NCBI RefSeq assembly: GCF_002776525.5
Contig: NC_045446.1
Span: forward strand, 69,852,047-69,916,046
Direction of reading: 5' to 3'
Source: Piliocolobus tephrosceles
Taxonomy: Eukaryota; Chordata; Mammalia; Primates; Cercopithecidae
Length of the DNA stretch: 64,000 nucleotides
The notes beneath the pieces are model-generated. The model did no database searches. It saw nothing but the letters and a program-made list of their open reading frames with translations, and had not been told where the DNA came from. The translations under genes and the position numbers were made by a program. Shown in pieces: positions 11,085 to 23,050 of this stretch; the stretch's first letter is position 1; each line of letters opens with the position of its first letter.

Positions 11085-11385
11085 CTATTTTATTTATTTA
11101 TTTTTGAGACCGAGTCTCTGTCACTCTGGCTGGAGTGCAGTGGTGCAATTGTGGCTCACTGTAGTCTCAATCTCCTTGGCTCAAACAATCCTCCCACCTC
11201 AGCCTCCAGAGTAACTGGGACTACAGTCACATGCCACCACACCCAGCTAATTTGTGAAATTTTTTGTAGAGAGAGGGTCTTCCTATGTTGCTCAGGCTGG
11301 CCTGAAACTCCTGGGCTCAAGCGATCCTCCCGCCTTTGCCTACCAAAATGCTGGGATTACAGATGTTAGCCACCATGCCTGGCAT
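11085..11385 (-). mobile_element. AluJ-like SINE, reverse
   Basis: Full-length reverse Alu starting with tttatttatttatttttgag and ending at ccaccatgcctggc. The text ttgctcaggctggcctgaaa and the high divergence fit AluJ. An open frame through it (11043-11369, plus strand) is the well-known chance frame of reverse Alus. Confidence 0.93.
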
Positions 11386-11714
11386 GGATAAAATTCTATT
11401 TATTCATCAAGAGTCATCACAGATAACACCGTAATGAGATATATGACATGATGTGATCATGCATTCTGAGTTTATTATCTTTTTGGGGATACAAACAAGT
11501 AAACATAGTACTGACAACAACAGATAACATTTTGAGTGAATTGCTTAAAGGACCGTTTACCAAGCACCCATATATTTTACTAGCCTGGAATATTTGACAT
11601 GTCTTTCCATCTACCATTCAATCTAAGTGAGCCTATTACTAACAAAGACCCTGAGAAGAGAATCCTATTCTCTTAAATTGAGGTGGAATGTCAGATCATT
11701 GCTGAGTCAAGGAG
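11386..11714. other. No gene or clear repeat
   Basis: Nothing classifiable on either strand. Confidence 0.45.
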
Positions 11715-11950
11715 GGACTGATAGTTGTTAAGTATCTACTATCTGTTGGTACTTTAAGTATGAGGGCCTTATATATCCTCATCTTTAGTCCTTACTACAA
11801 CCCTAGGAGGTAGATAGTAGTACTGATTTTACACAGGAGGAAACTGAGGGACAGAGATGCTGCGTTACTTGCTTGTGGTTATACAGTGGACATATAGTGG
11901 CTTTGGGATTTGAACTCAGGTCTCTCTGCTGACAGAGTCTGTGTATTTCT
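11715..11950 (-). mobile_element. MIR SINE relic
   Basis: Well-preserved reverse MIR: gttaagtatctactatctgt, ctacaaccctaggaggtaga, aggaggaaactgagggacag, gggatttgaactcaggtctc. Confidence 0.9.
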
Positions 11951-12254
11951 CTAGGTTTTGCTAGAGAGGAGCTAGAGCAGTATGGAGTTAGGGGGTGGAT
12001 AGAAGATACAGTAAGGAGTTGGGGCAGGCAGGAAAGTCAAACTGTTTATCTTCGCCAATCTTATGAAGGGCTGATCCTGACTAAAACTCTGGCAGATATA
12101 CATTAATAATAGAAAAACATTTCTGTGTAGACTCATTTTGTTTGCAGAATGGAAATCACTGCATCATGGTCACATACACAAACGTGTTTTATTTGGAAAC
12201 CAAGAACTTTGATCATCTTGTGAATTCACATTGAATTACACCTGGCATGTTGGA

Positions 12255-12420
12255 AAGCCTGCTTTAGATCTAGTCATTCCTTAATTAGAATCCAGATTCT
12301 GACATATGAATTGTCAGGCTTCAGGCCAGTGACTTAATGGAGCCTTGATTGCCTCATCTAGAAATGAGATTATTGATTGTATCAACTCAGAGGACTATAA
12401 AATGAAGTGTGATTAGGAAT
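12255..12420 (+). mobile_element. MIR SINE relic
   Basis: Forward MIR: tccagattctgacatatgaa, ttcaggccagtgacttaatg, ttgattgcctcatctagaaa. Moderately diverged. Confidence 0.65.
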
Positions 12421-13258
12421 GCATATATAATTTATCATTTAAACAGGAACATGTGAGAAGTAGGTTGGGGGTATTGGTCCTGTTAAGAATTTTACTGGGA
12501 CAACAAGTGTAAACTGATCTTGAGCAAATTATATTGTATTGTCACACCAGGTATGCTCTATAAGAAGTGTCTAGCACGGTGCTTCCTATCTTGTAAGTGC
12601 CAGCAAATGCTCTTCCTTGAGAGTATTTTAAGCACAATCCCAAAATTAAGTGACTTTGCCCTGTTTAAAATTTTCTGAATGTATTAGACTCACAGGCCGG
12701 GTTCTATTAGTTATTCATATTCTCAAGTGTGACAGAGCAGTGAACATGCAGAGACTAATCAGAACAATGAAATAGGATTCTCAGTGCAGTTAGAAGAAGA
12801 CAAGAGGATTCATTCAAAGGGAAGAAGAAAGAAGTATGTGCTGTAATCTTTTTAAAAACAAACAGAGAACATACCAGCTTCAGATCAGAAGATGGGAGCG
12901 GGGATGTAAATGAACAAAAGGCAGTAAGTTAGAGCAGTCCATTTATTAACCAACATCCACAAAGGAGTGAAGGTGGAGAGGCCAGACTACCCCAGCAAGC
13001 TGAGGCACCTTCAGCAACTGCTGAACAATACTCTGGCAGATCCAGCAGGGGATAAAGGTGGACTACATCTAGGATTTTGTTGTTTCTGACAGGGGATACT
13101 TAATAAATGTTAGTTTCCTTTCTGTCACTTCATTTGTGGTAAGGATTGATAAAATAATCTGATAAGTTGGTTTACAGTTTATACCCATAGCCTAATAGCT
13201 ACTGAATGGAGTAGAAGTTGATGATCACTAATGCCTGCCTAATCATTAGATCTTCATT
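12421..13258. other. No gene or clear repeat
   Basis: About 840 bp without a recognisable element. A very decayed MIR end is possible at 12540-12640. Confidence 0.4.
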
Positions 13259-13345
13259 CTTTTCTCCCTTCCCTTCCCTTCTTCTCTATCCTCTTCTTCT
13301 TCCCCCCTCCCTTCCTCCCTTCCTGTCTTCCCTCCTTCCATCCTC
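13259..13345 (+). repeat. Pyrimidine-rich (C/T) tract
   Basis: About 87 bp of almost pure C and T with three purine interruptions. It looks like a degenerate (CCTT)n microsatellite. Such tracts can form triplex DNA when mirror-symmetric. Confidence 0.9.
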
Positions 13346-13499
13346 AGCTATTTATTGAGCCAGGAACAGAAGATATGATGGTGAACAGACAGGCCTGCAA
13401 TTTATCAGGAAGACAGACACCAAGGAGATAATTAACTACAATGGTGTTAGGTACCCTGAGATCTAGTTCCACTCCTCACCTTGGGCCCTTCATTTTTGA

Positions 13500-13712
13500 T
13501 ATGTGTTTGACATGTCCATGTGACTATTCACAAAGCATCTCAAACATAACATGTCCAACACTAAACTCGTGACCTTCCTCTCACATCCAGATCTCCCTGA
13601 TTTACCTGTCAGAGTTGATGGTATCACTTGGTCAACCCAAGCCAGAAGAAGCCTCGGGGTTACTTTTGACTCTTTCCTCTCATGAATTCCTTCAATTCTA
13701 TGTGTTATTTTT
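13500..13712 (+). mobile_element. L2 LINE relic
   Basis: L2-like order: acactaaactcgtgaccttc, cccaagccagaagaagcctc, ttacttttgactctttcctc. An Alu sits immediately downstream. Confidence 0.7.
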
Positions 13713-13721
13713 ATTTATTTT

Positions 13722-14028
13722 AAATTATTATTATTATTATTATTGGCACACGGTCTCGCTCTGTCACCCAGGCTGGAGTGTAGTAGCGCAACCTCGGTTC
13801 ACTGCAACCACTGCTTCCCAGGCTCCAGCAATTCTCCAGCTTTAGCCTCCTGAGTAGCTGGGACTGCAGGTGCCCACGACTACACCCAGCTAATTTTTGT
13901 ATTTTTTGTAGAGGCAGGGCTTCACCACATTGCCCAGCCTGTTCTCGAACTCTTCAGCTCAAAGCAATGTGCCTGCCTCAGCCCCTCAAAGTGCTAGGAT
14001 TACAGGCGTGAGCCACGGCACCTGGCCA
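13722..14028 (-). mobile_element. Alu SINE, reverse, with (TTA)n tail
   Basis: Full-length reverse Alu; its A-tail has evolved into (att)n at about 13722-13744. The body runs from acggtctcgctctgtcaccc to gccacggcacctggcc. Confidence 0.92.
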
Positions 14029-15404
14029 GTCTATGTGTCGTTAAGACTCGGGTTCTCCTACTATATTTTGCCTTTTTGTTTTTGTTGATGATGAAGATGA
14101 CAAGTCAGTGGGGAGGGTGGCTACAGAGGGGAAGGGGAGTTCTCTGTTCACCCTGCTTTATTGGAGTAAGAGTGACTTATTTGCTAAATTTTTTCAGTCA
14201 ATGATGAGAAAATCAACAACATATCCACCAGGACACCCTCCACCCTTCATCCCGCCATATCTATCATCTATTTACCCATTTGAGTAATGACAGGAATAAG
14301 CTGCTTCATAATTAATCTCATTTTCCCTGAGTGGTTGGAGTTAAAAATCATTTGCATTTCCACAATGGTCCAGCAATCCCTTATCCCATCCATCAGTTGG
14401 AATGGTAAATTGGCTGCCCAGTTTCCATCTGATCTTTAATTGAATAACTGCATGTCATCAACACAAATTTGCAGTTTGGCCTAGAGCTTGTTTTGGAGGG
14501 GCTTTGCTTCTTTGCTAAAGTGTTTCCAATTTTTACTTTATGTTACATCCACGTACAGGATGTGACAGTGTGTGTGTGCACAGAAAGAGGGAGAGAAGTA
14601 TCTGGGGGTGGCAGTGGGGAAGAGGTAGAAATGAAGGTGTTGGAACTGCAGAGGCACACACACCACTAATTAAAATGGGGGAATAGCATTCTTTCATTGG
14701 GGCCACAGGCAATGAACGTCCCCTGGGGAAAAAAAAGTGGAGCCTCTAATACTCAGACATTTGCAACTGGATAATAACTTTGCAAAATGTGACTGACAGT
14801 TACTAGATTATCTCCTTAATCACACCTTTGTTTCCATTAAGCAGAGCTTATGCTCTCAGCAGGTTTCAAACATGTGTTAATGTTGAACATCCCATGAAAA
14901 ATCAAAGAGCTGTAGGGACTGGAGTTTTGTGGAGGGACTCCAGAAAGAAAGAAGGATTCTGGGGTGAGGGGCAGAAAAACCAGTGTGGAGTGAAAACAGC
15001 TTCAGCCTGCTCTGCATTGGCTTCCCCGGCCATGATGTCTCAGAAAGTCAGGAACATCATTGAAAGATGATAGAAATGTAGGGGAAAGCATGAAAATCAG
15101 CAAACCCTGCAGAAATTTTGTTGTCGTTTTGTCTTAATAAAATCTTGGGATTCCAAAAGTCAGTTGTTTTAATGGACTAATTCTCGGAGATTTAATATAT
15201 CATTTTATTGAGTCTTCTTTGATTCACTCCAAATGTCTAACAACTCTGAATTTTTAACCTGGCTATAAACCCTCTGAAAGAGAGGAAAATGATCAGAGTA
15301 CCAGTCTTTTTGGGTTAAAACAGAGCCCCCAGTAAGATCCAGGGTACCTTAGGAGTTACTAGAACCTCTTTGTAGAAGTTTGCAAGGTGAGGACACTGGG
15401 AAAT
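14029..15404. other. No gene or clear repeat
   Basis: About 1.4 kb. A short purine-rich patch lies at 14585-14620. Frames at 14469-14669 and 14828-15070 have no recognisable domain. Confidence 0.45.
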
Positions 15405-15605
15405 TAACACTAGCTAAGAGTCTATACTAGGTGCAGTGTGTATACTAACTTGGCCAATCTGCACTCTGGTATCTATTATTATCCTGTGTTGGAGATGAGG
15501 AAACCACTGAGCCTCAGAGAGATCCATTAACTTGCTCAAGGAACCACATTGAGGAAATCATGGCGTCAGAATTTGCACCCAGATTCTCCTTGAGCAAAGT
15601 GCACA
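15405..15605 (-). mobile_element. MIR SINE relic
   Basis: Reverse MIR: ctattattatcctgtgttgg, agatgaggaaaccactgagc, ctcagagagatccattaact and agaatttgcacccagattct. Confidence 0.85.
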
Positions 15606-16564
15606 GGAGTTGTTGTTGGAACGTTTCTCTCTAGATCCCAATTTAAAAGATTCCCCTTTCCCCTTCCCCATACCTCCCCTTTCTCTTCCACTTTCTCCTT
15701 TTTCCTCTTGCTTTTAAAATTTTCTTCCAATTTCCAAATGTGTGGGTATTTTCCACTAGCTTCTCCATATCCATTTCCCACTCTTTTCAACCCTGATCTG
15801 TGCCTCATAGAACAGCCACCCTTGCTTTCTGGCTTTGAGTTGTGTTTGGCCAATAGGAGGCACTGACAGTGGACAGGAGGGAGGGAATTTATTTCTCCGA
15901 CTCCCTCCCTACCCTGCCTGCTGTGGTGGTTGCCCATGTCCTGTCAACTGGTGTCTTCTACATCAGCTCAAAATTCCCAACATTTCCCAAATGTTCATGC
16001 TTTTAAAAGTAGTTGAGGACCCCCAAAGAGCTTTGGCTTAATTTTCTTGATGTTTACTATATTAGCAATCAAAACTTAAGAAATTCTCAAACACAAGAAT
16101 ACACAGATGTATATTCCATTAGCCATGACAGCAATGACATCATCGCAAGTCAGGTAGCATCTGAAAAACTTCACTGTGTATTCATGAGAGGAGGAGAGCA
16201 AAGAAGGCAAATGATGTCTTAGTATTATTATGAAATAGTTTTGGCCTTGTGAACACCTAGTAGAATCTCAGGAACACCCCACAGGTTAACCCTTCCCAAA
16301 CTGCTTCTTCAGGGTTGCTATGGGATGCCTTTCCATTTTTTGCTGACTCTCCTTCCTCTGCCTAAAACTCTATCACTCTCTTTATGCAGTTCTCCTCAAT
16401 TTCTCCATTTGAGTGCAGCATCTGTTTCTCCAGGAGACCTGACTCCTCATTGGCTGACATATGGCTGGGATTTTATCTTGGAGGAAGGGTCAGGTCAGAA
16501 GCAGCTCAGGAGTGCTGGGGGCAAAGAAAAACATTTCTTCCACTGGCAATTACCTTTATTCTGC
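15606..16564. other. No gene; possible old repeat at 15840-15960
   Basis: The phrase ttggccaataggaggcactg recurs in mammalian genomes and suggests an old interspersed repeat that I cannot name. The 123-codon reverse frame at 15566-15937 is lysine-rich from a purine-rich antisense tract and has no domain. Confidence 0.4.
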
Positions 16565-16772
16565 AAACTTCAATTCACATTGTATTATATATTATAGGTA
16601 ATCTAGAGGTGATTTAAAGTATACAGGAGGAGGTACATAGGTTATATGCAAATACTATGCCATTTTATATAAAGTGCTTGAATATCCATGGATTTTGGTA
16701 TCTGCAGGGGAAAGGGGATTGGTAGCATTTTCTAGATCTAATCCCCTACAAGTACAAAGGGATGACTGTATT
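16565..16772 (+). mobile_element. Tigger-like (TcMar) DNA transposon fragment
   Basis: The sequence gtaatctagaggtgatttaa, ggttatatgcaaatactatg, cattttatataaagtgcttg, gattttggtatctgcaggg and a terminus gggatgactgta match a Tigger/MER-type non-autonomous element ending. Only this end is present. No transposase frame remains. Confidence 0.75.
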
Positions 16773-17027
16773 TATCATTTCCTCATAGATCAAAGGTAGT
16801 ATCTAGAATCAGAGTGATAACCATTTCTTTGTGCCTGACCCTGGCCAGGACATAAGAGATCTGTTTGTTTTTGGAGCGGTAGACAAACGAGCATTTTCAG
16901 AGGACAGGTGGGAGTCCAGAAACAAAGTTCGTCAGGAAGAGTTGAAGGAACAGTTTCCTCTGAAGGAAAGAAGCCTCAGGGGAACTTGGATATTTTCACA
17001 TACCTCTCCCTCAGCCTTTTTCTTCTT

Positions 17028-17351
17028 CTTCTTTTTTTTTTTTCCTTTTTTCTTTTTTGAGATGGAGTCTTGCTCTTGTTTCCCTGGTGCCCAGGCTGGA
17101 GTGCAATGACACAATCTCAGCTTAACTGCAACCTCCTCCTCCCCGGTTTAAGCAATTCTCCTGCCTCAGCCTCCTGAGTAGCTGGGATTACAGGTGCCCG
17201 CCATCATGCCCAGCAATTTTTCTGTATTTTTAGTAGAAACAGGGTTTCACCATTTTGGCAGGGCTGGTCTCAAACTCCCGAACTCAGGTGATCCACCCGC
17301 CTTGGCCTCCTAAAGTGCTGGGATTAGAGGCATGAGCCACCGCGCCCAGCC
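17028..17351 (-). mobile_element. AluS-like SINE, reverse
   Basis: Full-length reverse Alu with a T-rich tail (17028-17062), body from gagatggagtcttgctcttg to accgcgcccagc. A small insertion around tgtttccctggtgcccaggc is private to this copy. Confidence 0.93.
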
Positions 17352-17739
17352 TTCAGCTAGCCTTTCTTGTCCCAGGGAAGAATGGTTCTTCACTTCTTTT
17401 TCTGGTCCTTCACTGAATTTGGGTCAGATTTCAATTGCACCATATCACTTTATATTGTCATTATTTTCCCACTTATTCCCTTCTAGACTGCTAGCTCCTC
17501 AAGACAGGTTTAGTTACAAAGGCAGTCCTATCTTTGAAGTATAATAAATTTGTTTGTTGAAGGAAGAAATAGAGATGACATTCTTTCTTAAGTGCCATTT
17601 TGTTTTCCATAGTCAACTAAAGATAGTTCCTGCTTACTTACAAAGACTTTATTTTTCTGAATCACCTAGGAAGACATTCAATGTGCCTACAAAAGAAAGG
17701 GAAGTACCAGAAACGTTTATACAGGTGTTGCGATATTTG
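17352..17739. other. No gene or clear repeat
   Basis: Nothing classifiable. Frames of 70 and 105 codons in this area lack a domain; the second runs into the neighbouring MIR. Confidence 0.45.
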
Positions 17740-17880
17740 GGGGATAAACTGGATTTGAATTTGAAAAGCCTGAATCTCAATCCTAGTCCCACCACTGGCC
17801 AACTAGCTGCCTTTTGCAAGTCACATTCTTTCTGTGAGCCTCAGATGCTCAGATCAAGTGGGTTGGACTAGAAGAGTGGA
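17740..17880 (+). mobile_element. MIR SINE relic
   Basis: Forward MIR: tctcaatcctagtcccacca, ttgcaagtcacattctttct, gagcctcagatgctcagatc, followed by gggttggactagaag, typical of a MIR variant. Confidence 0.75.
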
Positions 17881-18719
17881 TTCCAACTTGGGTGTGTGGT
17901 TCTCCATCTCAAGGTGTCATTGAAGGGGTCTGGTGATCCACACAGACACCAAGTATTGTCAGCCACCTAAAAAATTAGTATCCCTGGCTTATATCTGAGC
18001 TACGTTTTCATATATATGGAAATGTGGTTATAAGTGATAGAATACAAGATTAATGCAGTTTTGAATTTGTTGTATCTATCTTTCCTTTTCTTTTCTAACC
18101 AAGAGATAATAACATCATCTGATGTGGTATGTTATGACATTAAAAGAAGCCCTTATTCTTGGGAAAATTGGGTATCACCGAACCTCAAGTCTTGGTTTTG
18201 ATTCTGAAGCCTGTGGCTCTGATGAAGAGAGAAGAGACAGGGAAGTTTATCTCAGCTGTAGATATGAAGGGCTTTACTAACCATGGTAGTAAACACTGAG
18301 GTAGGTAATACCAAGCAAAAGCCAATGAACACATTTTCTAATTTTGTAATTTTTTTTCCTTCTCCACAGATAGTATCCACGACATAAGTACAAGTTCCCA
18401 TATTATAAGAACAGTACAAAAGTATTTAAACAGTATAGATGCAATGCTTTTTTCTCCTAAACATTGAGAAATCATTACTTGCTCTCATTTTGGATAAAAG
18501 ATCTTTTTCTATTATAATCATTCAAAAATATTTTAGAAACCTATTTCCTTTAAAAGAAGAGACAGATTTGGGGGAAAATTCAAGCTACTGAACAACATGC
18601 CTTAGAAGCCACTAAACAGATTAAAATAAATTTGTCAATTTTTAGGGATATTTACAAAAGCCCAATTTGAGGAACTCAGTAGCAATTGAATGGAAATTTT
18701 CAATTCTTAGAACAAATGA
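17881..18719. other. No gene or clear repeat
   Basis: AT-rich and unclassified. A strong splice-acceptor-like string (ttttccttctccacag) ends at 18370, but no open exon or donor follows. Confidence 0.45.
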
Positions 18720-19965
18720 ATGAAAGCAATGCTTTAACATTTTTCAGTTTTATTTCTATATTTTTCTACTTACTAAAATCATATTCATCCATTGTAGAAT
18801 TTGGATTCCCCTTCCTTTAACTTTCATTTCCAAAGAAAATATGTTACTGTTAATCTACATGCAGTATTTTATATGCTTGCATATAGCTCTATTTCCATAT
18901 TTAGAAATTTAAAATTGTTTTATATCATTCACACTATTTGATGACTTGCTGATATGGTTTGGCTCTGTGTCCCCACCCAAATCTCATCTGGAATTGTAAT
19001 ACCCATATCAAGGGAGGGACCTGGTGGGGGGTGATTGGATCTTGGGGGCGTTTCCTCCAGGCTGTTCTCATGATAGTGAGTTCTCATGTGATCTGATGGT
19101 TTAAAGTGATGTAGCAGTCCTCCCAAGCCCTCCTGCTGCCATGTAAGACATTTCTTGTTTTCCCTTCACCACGACAGTAAGTTTCCTGAGGCCTCCCAAG
19201 CCAGGTGGAACTGTGAGTCAATTAAACCTCTTTTCTTTGTAAATTATCCAGTCTCAGGTAGTTCTTTATAGTAGGTGAGAACGGACTAATATACTTGCTT
19301 TCTCTTACATTTTTTTTATTAGCTAGTATGGACTTTCATAAAGCACTGTAGGTAAGTTATGTGTAAATTATACAATTTTGAGTCATATCATCTTATAATA
19401 ATGCTTTCTTGCTCTAAGATTTTTGTGAGATTTTTGTTCAATTATAATTTTATTCATTTATAAGATTCATCCAAGTTATTATACATAGCTGTATTTAAAA
19501 ATTTGCATTGCTGTATTGTATTCAATTGTGTGAGGTTACTGTACTTTATCTAGACTCCTGTTGATGGACATTTGAAATATTTAAATTGTTTTGTTTTTCT
19601 TTTCTATTTCAAAAAAATTCTACCAGGAAATTTTTATGTTTTCTGATGCAAGTGTGTAGGAATTGTCTGGTAGTCCACTAGTGGTAGATTAGGTCATAGG
19701 TATATACATAAAATACCAAATTGTTCTCCATATTAGTTGTACCCTATAATCAGCATATAAATAAGCCTCCATTTCCTTACATCTTTGGTAATATTAGATA
19801 TTTCCCATTTGGTACTGCTTATATAGATCTCATTATGGTTTCAATTTGCATTTCCTTAATTACTTCAAAAATATTTGCCATTTGTTTTTCTTTCTCTGTG
19901 ACATACCTATTCAAGTCTTTTGTTCATTAGTCTATTGTTTTGACTTTCTTTTATTGGCATTTAGC
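18720..19965 (-). mobile_element. L1M LINE relic, reverse, split by a THE1 LTR
   Basis: Reverse L1M sequence around the ORF2 end and 3' UTR: gattcatccaagttattata, ctcctgttgatggacatttg, aggtcataggtatatacata, caatttgcatttccttaatt. It flanks the LTR at 18950-19292 on both sides. The right part is clear; the left part (18720-18949) is more decayed and less certain. No open frame. Confidence 0.7.
18950..19292 (+). mobile_element. THE1-type MaLR solo LTR
   Basis: A complete 343-bp LTR from tgatatggtttggctctgtg to gagaacggactaat. It contains gagggacctggtgggggg and gtgagtcaattaaacctctt. The flanks repeat acttgc at 18944-18949 and 19293-19298. MaLR insertions usually make 5-bp target duplications, so the sixth base may be coincidence. 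No internal MaLR sequence remains. Confidence 0.93.
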
Positions 19966-20604
19966 TAACATTATTGATTATTAGTAAAGGGAAATTCTTC
20001 TGCTTTTACAGCATTTATGGCTGACATCTTAATTGATGAAGCAGAAGCTATTTCTAACCTATTTTCCTGTTGCTTCCTCATACTGTTGAAGTTTCAAAGT
20101 CAAATAATAATTTTCCCAGAGTCCCTTGCAAGTAGGAGTAGCATGTGACTCATTTCTGGGGCCATGACATGCACGCATACATCTTCTGTGGATGTATCTG
20201 AGAGAGCTTTGGCTTTCCTGATAAAATGATACAGATGCGGCTGTCATACCTTGTGCCATCCCCTTACTTGATTGTCACTTGAATGTAGATGCAATGCTGG
20301 GAGCTACAACAGCCATATGATGAGCTTGAGGGAAAAGCTAAGAAATTTATAAAAATTCTGCCCTTGACAATTCTTATACTCATTCATCTCCAAATTTCTG
20401 GTTATGTGACTTTTTAAAAAATACGGTTTGCTTAGATAGTATAAATCCAATTTTCTTTTAATTAGAGTGGAATACATCTTGACTGATATGCCATCTTATC
20501 CATAAGTCCTCAGACTAGATTCTCATATCCAGCAGTGTCCAAAAAGGTAGTAAAGAAATTCCATAAGCAATTTTGTAAATTCAGAACATGAAATTTTTAA
20601 CAGG
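19966..20604. other. Mostly unclassified; old repeat-like 20070-20340
   Basis: The text cccagagtcccttgcaagta and ggagtagcatgtgactcatt parallels the unassigned repeat at 8863-9302 and suggests the same ancient family. The remainder holds nothing I recognise. Confidence 0.4.
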
Positions 20605-20985
20605 GCTGGTATGATCTGGCCACTCCCTTTCTTTTTATCTTTAGGGGGCAGGTGCACTACTAGGCCTTTCACTCATTTGGCTTCACCCACTTGCCCCTTT
20701 ATCACTTCCAAGAAAGTATGAAATTCTTCCCTACGTATGGCCTTCAGTCATCCCATTTCATTTGCCTGGATTTCCTTTCCTTTAACTTTCATTTCCTTTC
20801 TAAATTAATCTCACCTGTTATTATCTTATCATTAAAACAGATCACAATTTGTTTTCTTCACTAGGTTTTGAGTTCCAACAGAGAATACTCTATGTCAGTT
20901 TCCTTCTTAATTTTATACCCAGCATAGCCTAGCCCTGCAGGAGGCAGGAAGCACTCAAAAATATTTTAAGTGAACAGATGAATAT
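20605..20985 (+). mobile_element. L2 LINE 3' relic
   Basis: Forward L2: ggctggtatgatctggccac, cctttcactcatttggcttc, ttttgagttccaacagagaa, aatattttaagtgaacagat, in the correct order over about 380 bp. Confidence 0.8.
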
Positions 20986-21019
20986 CTTGTATGTTAACCA
21001 AGTGTCAAACAACACTTAC

Positions 21020-21165
21020 TTAGTTTCTCTTTAACTTTATAAGCCTCGGGTTTTTCACATTTGGGATGAGATAATAATTCCTCCACCTCTCAGTGTGGTT
21101 TTAAAATTAAAAGTGATAACTCTGTGTATGTGCTTGGAATGGGGTTTGGAGCATTTGTCTCTGAG
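21020..21165 (+). mobile_element. MIR SINE relic
   Basis: Forward MIR core: agtttctctttaactttata, cctcgggtttttcacatttg, gggatgagataataattcct. Confidence 0.65.
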
Positions 21166-21249
21166 AAGGGGAATCATTATTTACCAATTAGCAAATTTTT
21201 CTTGCAACTTCCGTTCTTCAGACTTTAAAAGTACTACTTGATATGATTA

Positions 21250-21440
21250 ATAATTATTTAATCTAACATTTATTGAGCATGTGTTTGTGTCCTTTATACA
21301 CACCAAGCACTTTATATACATTATCTTATTCATTTTTATGAGGTAGCCTCTGCTATTATCCCCTTTTTATAGGTAAGAAAACTGAGGCTGAACAAGGATA
21401 ACTACAAGCCCTGTGAGGTACTCCACCATTACTTGTAGAC
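21250..21440 (-). mobile_element. MIR SINE relic
   Basis: Reverse MIR: atctaacatttattgagcat, aagcactttatatacattat, gaggtagcctctgctattat, ggtaagaaaactgaggctga. Confidence 0.9.
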
Positions 21441-21989
21441 ATATATGATGAAATTGTGGTTGATCAGTTACTATCTAATCAGAGTCTGCTATTTGTGGGA
21501 AATGTTCTCTGCATTTGCTTCATTTTGTTCTTTTCCTGAGACAAAGGAAAGCAGAATAAAACATGCTGATATCAGGTTTTAAGAAAAGCAGCTTCCAAAC
21601 ACTGCTCTGAGGTCAATATACACTTTCATTCCAATCTTCTCTCCTCCTAGATCCACAGACTCTGAAATGAAAATTGACACTCAATCTGGTGACCCTAGGA
21701 AAGATCCTGAGCCAGGAAACAATGGCTGAGTCCTGCTTGGGCAGCAAACTTTTGAGGTTCCAAAAAGTAAATTAATATACGTCACAGAAATTTTGGTACT
21801 CAGATTGAAACCAGAAGCACTTATTTTAACCAGAGCTCCTAGTTTAGTAGTTTACATGTAGGGGGTTCTTAATAAATGCTGGTTGAAATGCATTCCATGA
21901 GCATGATGATATAGTGAGATTTTATCATAATGTTCAGTGCTCAATGTAGTTTATCTTAATTGTCACTCAATACATAATTGATGTTCTTC
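21441..21989. other. No gene or clear repeat
   Basis: About 550 bp; nothing classifiable. Confidence 0.45.
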
Positions 21990-22285
21990 AAAATTTGCCC
22001 CAACCTACCATTACAATTTTTTCTCTTAACTTTCTACCCCTGCCTATTGTTCTAACCACACCAGAGTACTGTTTTCTGCACACACCCTGATGTTTCTGTT
22101 CCTTTGCTTGTGCTGTGTGCTTCCTAGAATTCCTGCACCACCCTCCCCTTTAAAAAAACAGGCCGGCTCATTCTGTATTTCTTTGCCAGACTGACTTTTT
22201 CATTCAGCCTGTCCAAGCTAAGTCATATCTATACACATGTGCTTCCCAAGCTTTTACATATAACTATGGAAGCCTTTTTCATTTT
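21990..22285 (+). mobile_element. L2 LINE relic
   Basis: Forward L2 text: ccttgcttgtgctgtgtg-like wording (cctttgcttgtgctgtgtgc), ttcctagaattcctgcacca, then a decayed body. Followed directly by a MIR. Confidence 0.6.
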
Positions 22286-22289
22286 GTGG

Positions 22290-22530
22290 CACAGCATGGC
22301 AGGTGGGTAAAGCATAGACTTTAGAGTTAGAAATATCTGGGCACAAATGCCAACTCTGCCACATAAAAATCACATACCCAGTGCAAATTTACCTAAACAC
22401 GAGCTTCCATTTTTTTTTGAAGATAGAGATATTATTATCTGTTTATTAGGGCTGTTGTGAGGAACAAGTAAGGAAACATGCAAAATATTCAGCACAGAAT
22501 CTGACACATGGTCAGCCCTGTGCCTTGTTC
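22290..22530 (+). mobile_element. MIR SINE relic
   Basis: Near full-length forward MIR: aagcatagactttagagtta, atgccaactctgccacataa, gggctgttgtgaggaacaag, cagcacagaatctgacacat. Confidence 0.9.
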
Positions 22531-22609
22531 TGCTGATTCAGGTTCTCAGTCCAAATAGGATTTCTTGAGAAAGGCCCCTATTTAATATCCCACATGTCTT
22601 CTCTGGTCT

Positions 22610-22830
22610 CTTTTTAAAGCTCTGGACCTAGGCTGTTGTGTTCAATTCCAAATCTACCACTTATTAGCTTGGATAAGTTTGAACAAATTACTTAACTTTC
22701 TTGCCTTATTTTTCTCACAAGTAAACTGGAGCTAATAATAATTGCCTCATAGACATGTTATAGGGATCATTTAAACCTTAGAACAGTGCCAGACATAGAG
22801 AAAATTCTGGCTGTTGCTGTGTTGTTCATT
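22610..22830 (+). mobile_element. MIR SINE relic
   Basis: Forward MIR: attccaaatctaccacttat, acaaattacttaactttctt, gcctcatagacatgttatag, aacagtgccagacatagaga. Confidence 0.9.
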
Positions 22831-23050
22831 CCTCTTTCCCCAGGGTCTACATTAGTATCTGACTCAAGAAGGTACTCATTTCATATCTGTGGAACCACTG
22901 AATGTGTATGCTTTGGTTCTCTTCTCCTTCTCTTGCATATGTGGCTCTCCATAGAGTGTGGGGTCCTCTAGGGGCAGGAAGGGACATCGTTATTATGTGC
23001 CCAGGATAGGGTCTGGCACCAGCTGATGCTCAGTAAGTTTTACAGGGTGG
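22831..23050 (+). mobile_element. L2 LINE 3' end relic
   Basis: L2 tail features: tggctctccatagagtgtgg, ctctaggggcaggaaggga, gggtctggcaccagctgatg, ctcagtaagtttt. Confidence 0.6.

Noticed and set aside
15566..15937. 123-codon reverse frame rich in Lys, Glu and Gly
   Set aside because: The composition comes from a purine-rich antisense tract; it overlaps a MIR at its end.
18355..18370. Strong splice-acceptor-like string ending in CAG
   Set aside because: The sequence after it has no sustained frame and no matching donor; polypyrimidine plus CAG is common by chance in AT-rich DNA.
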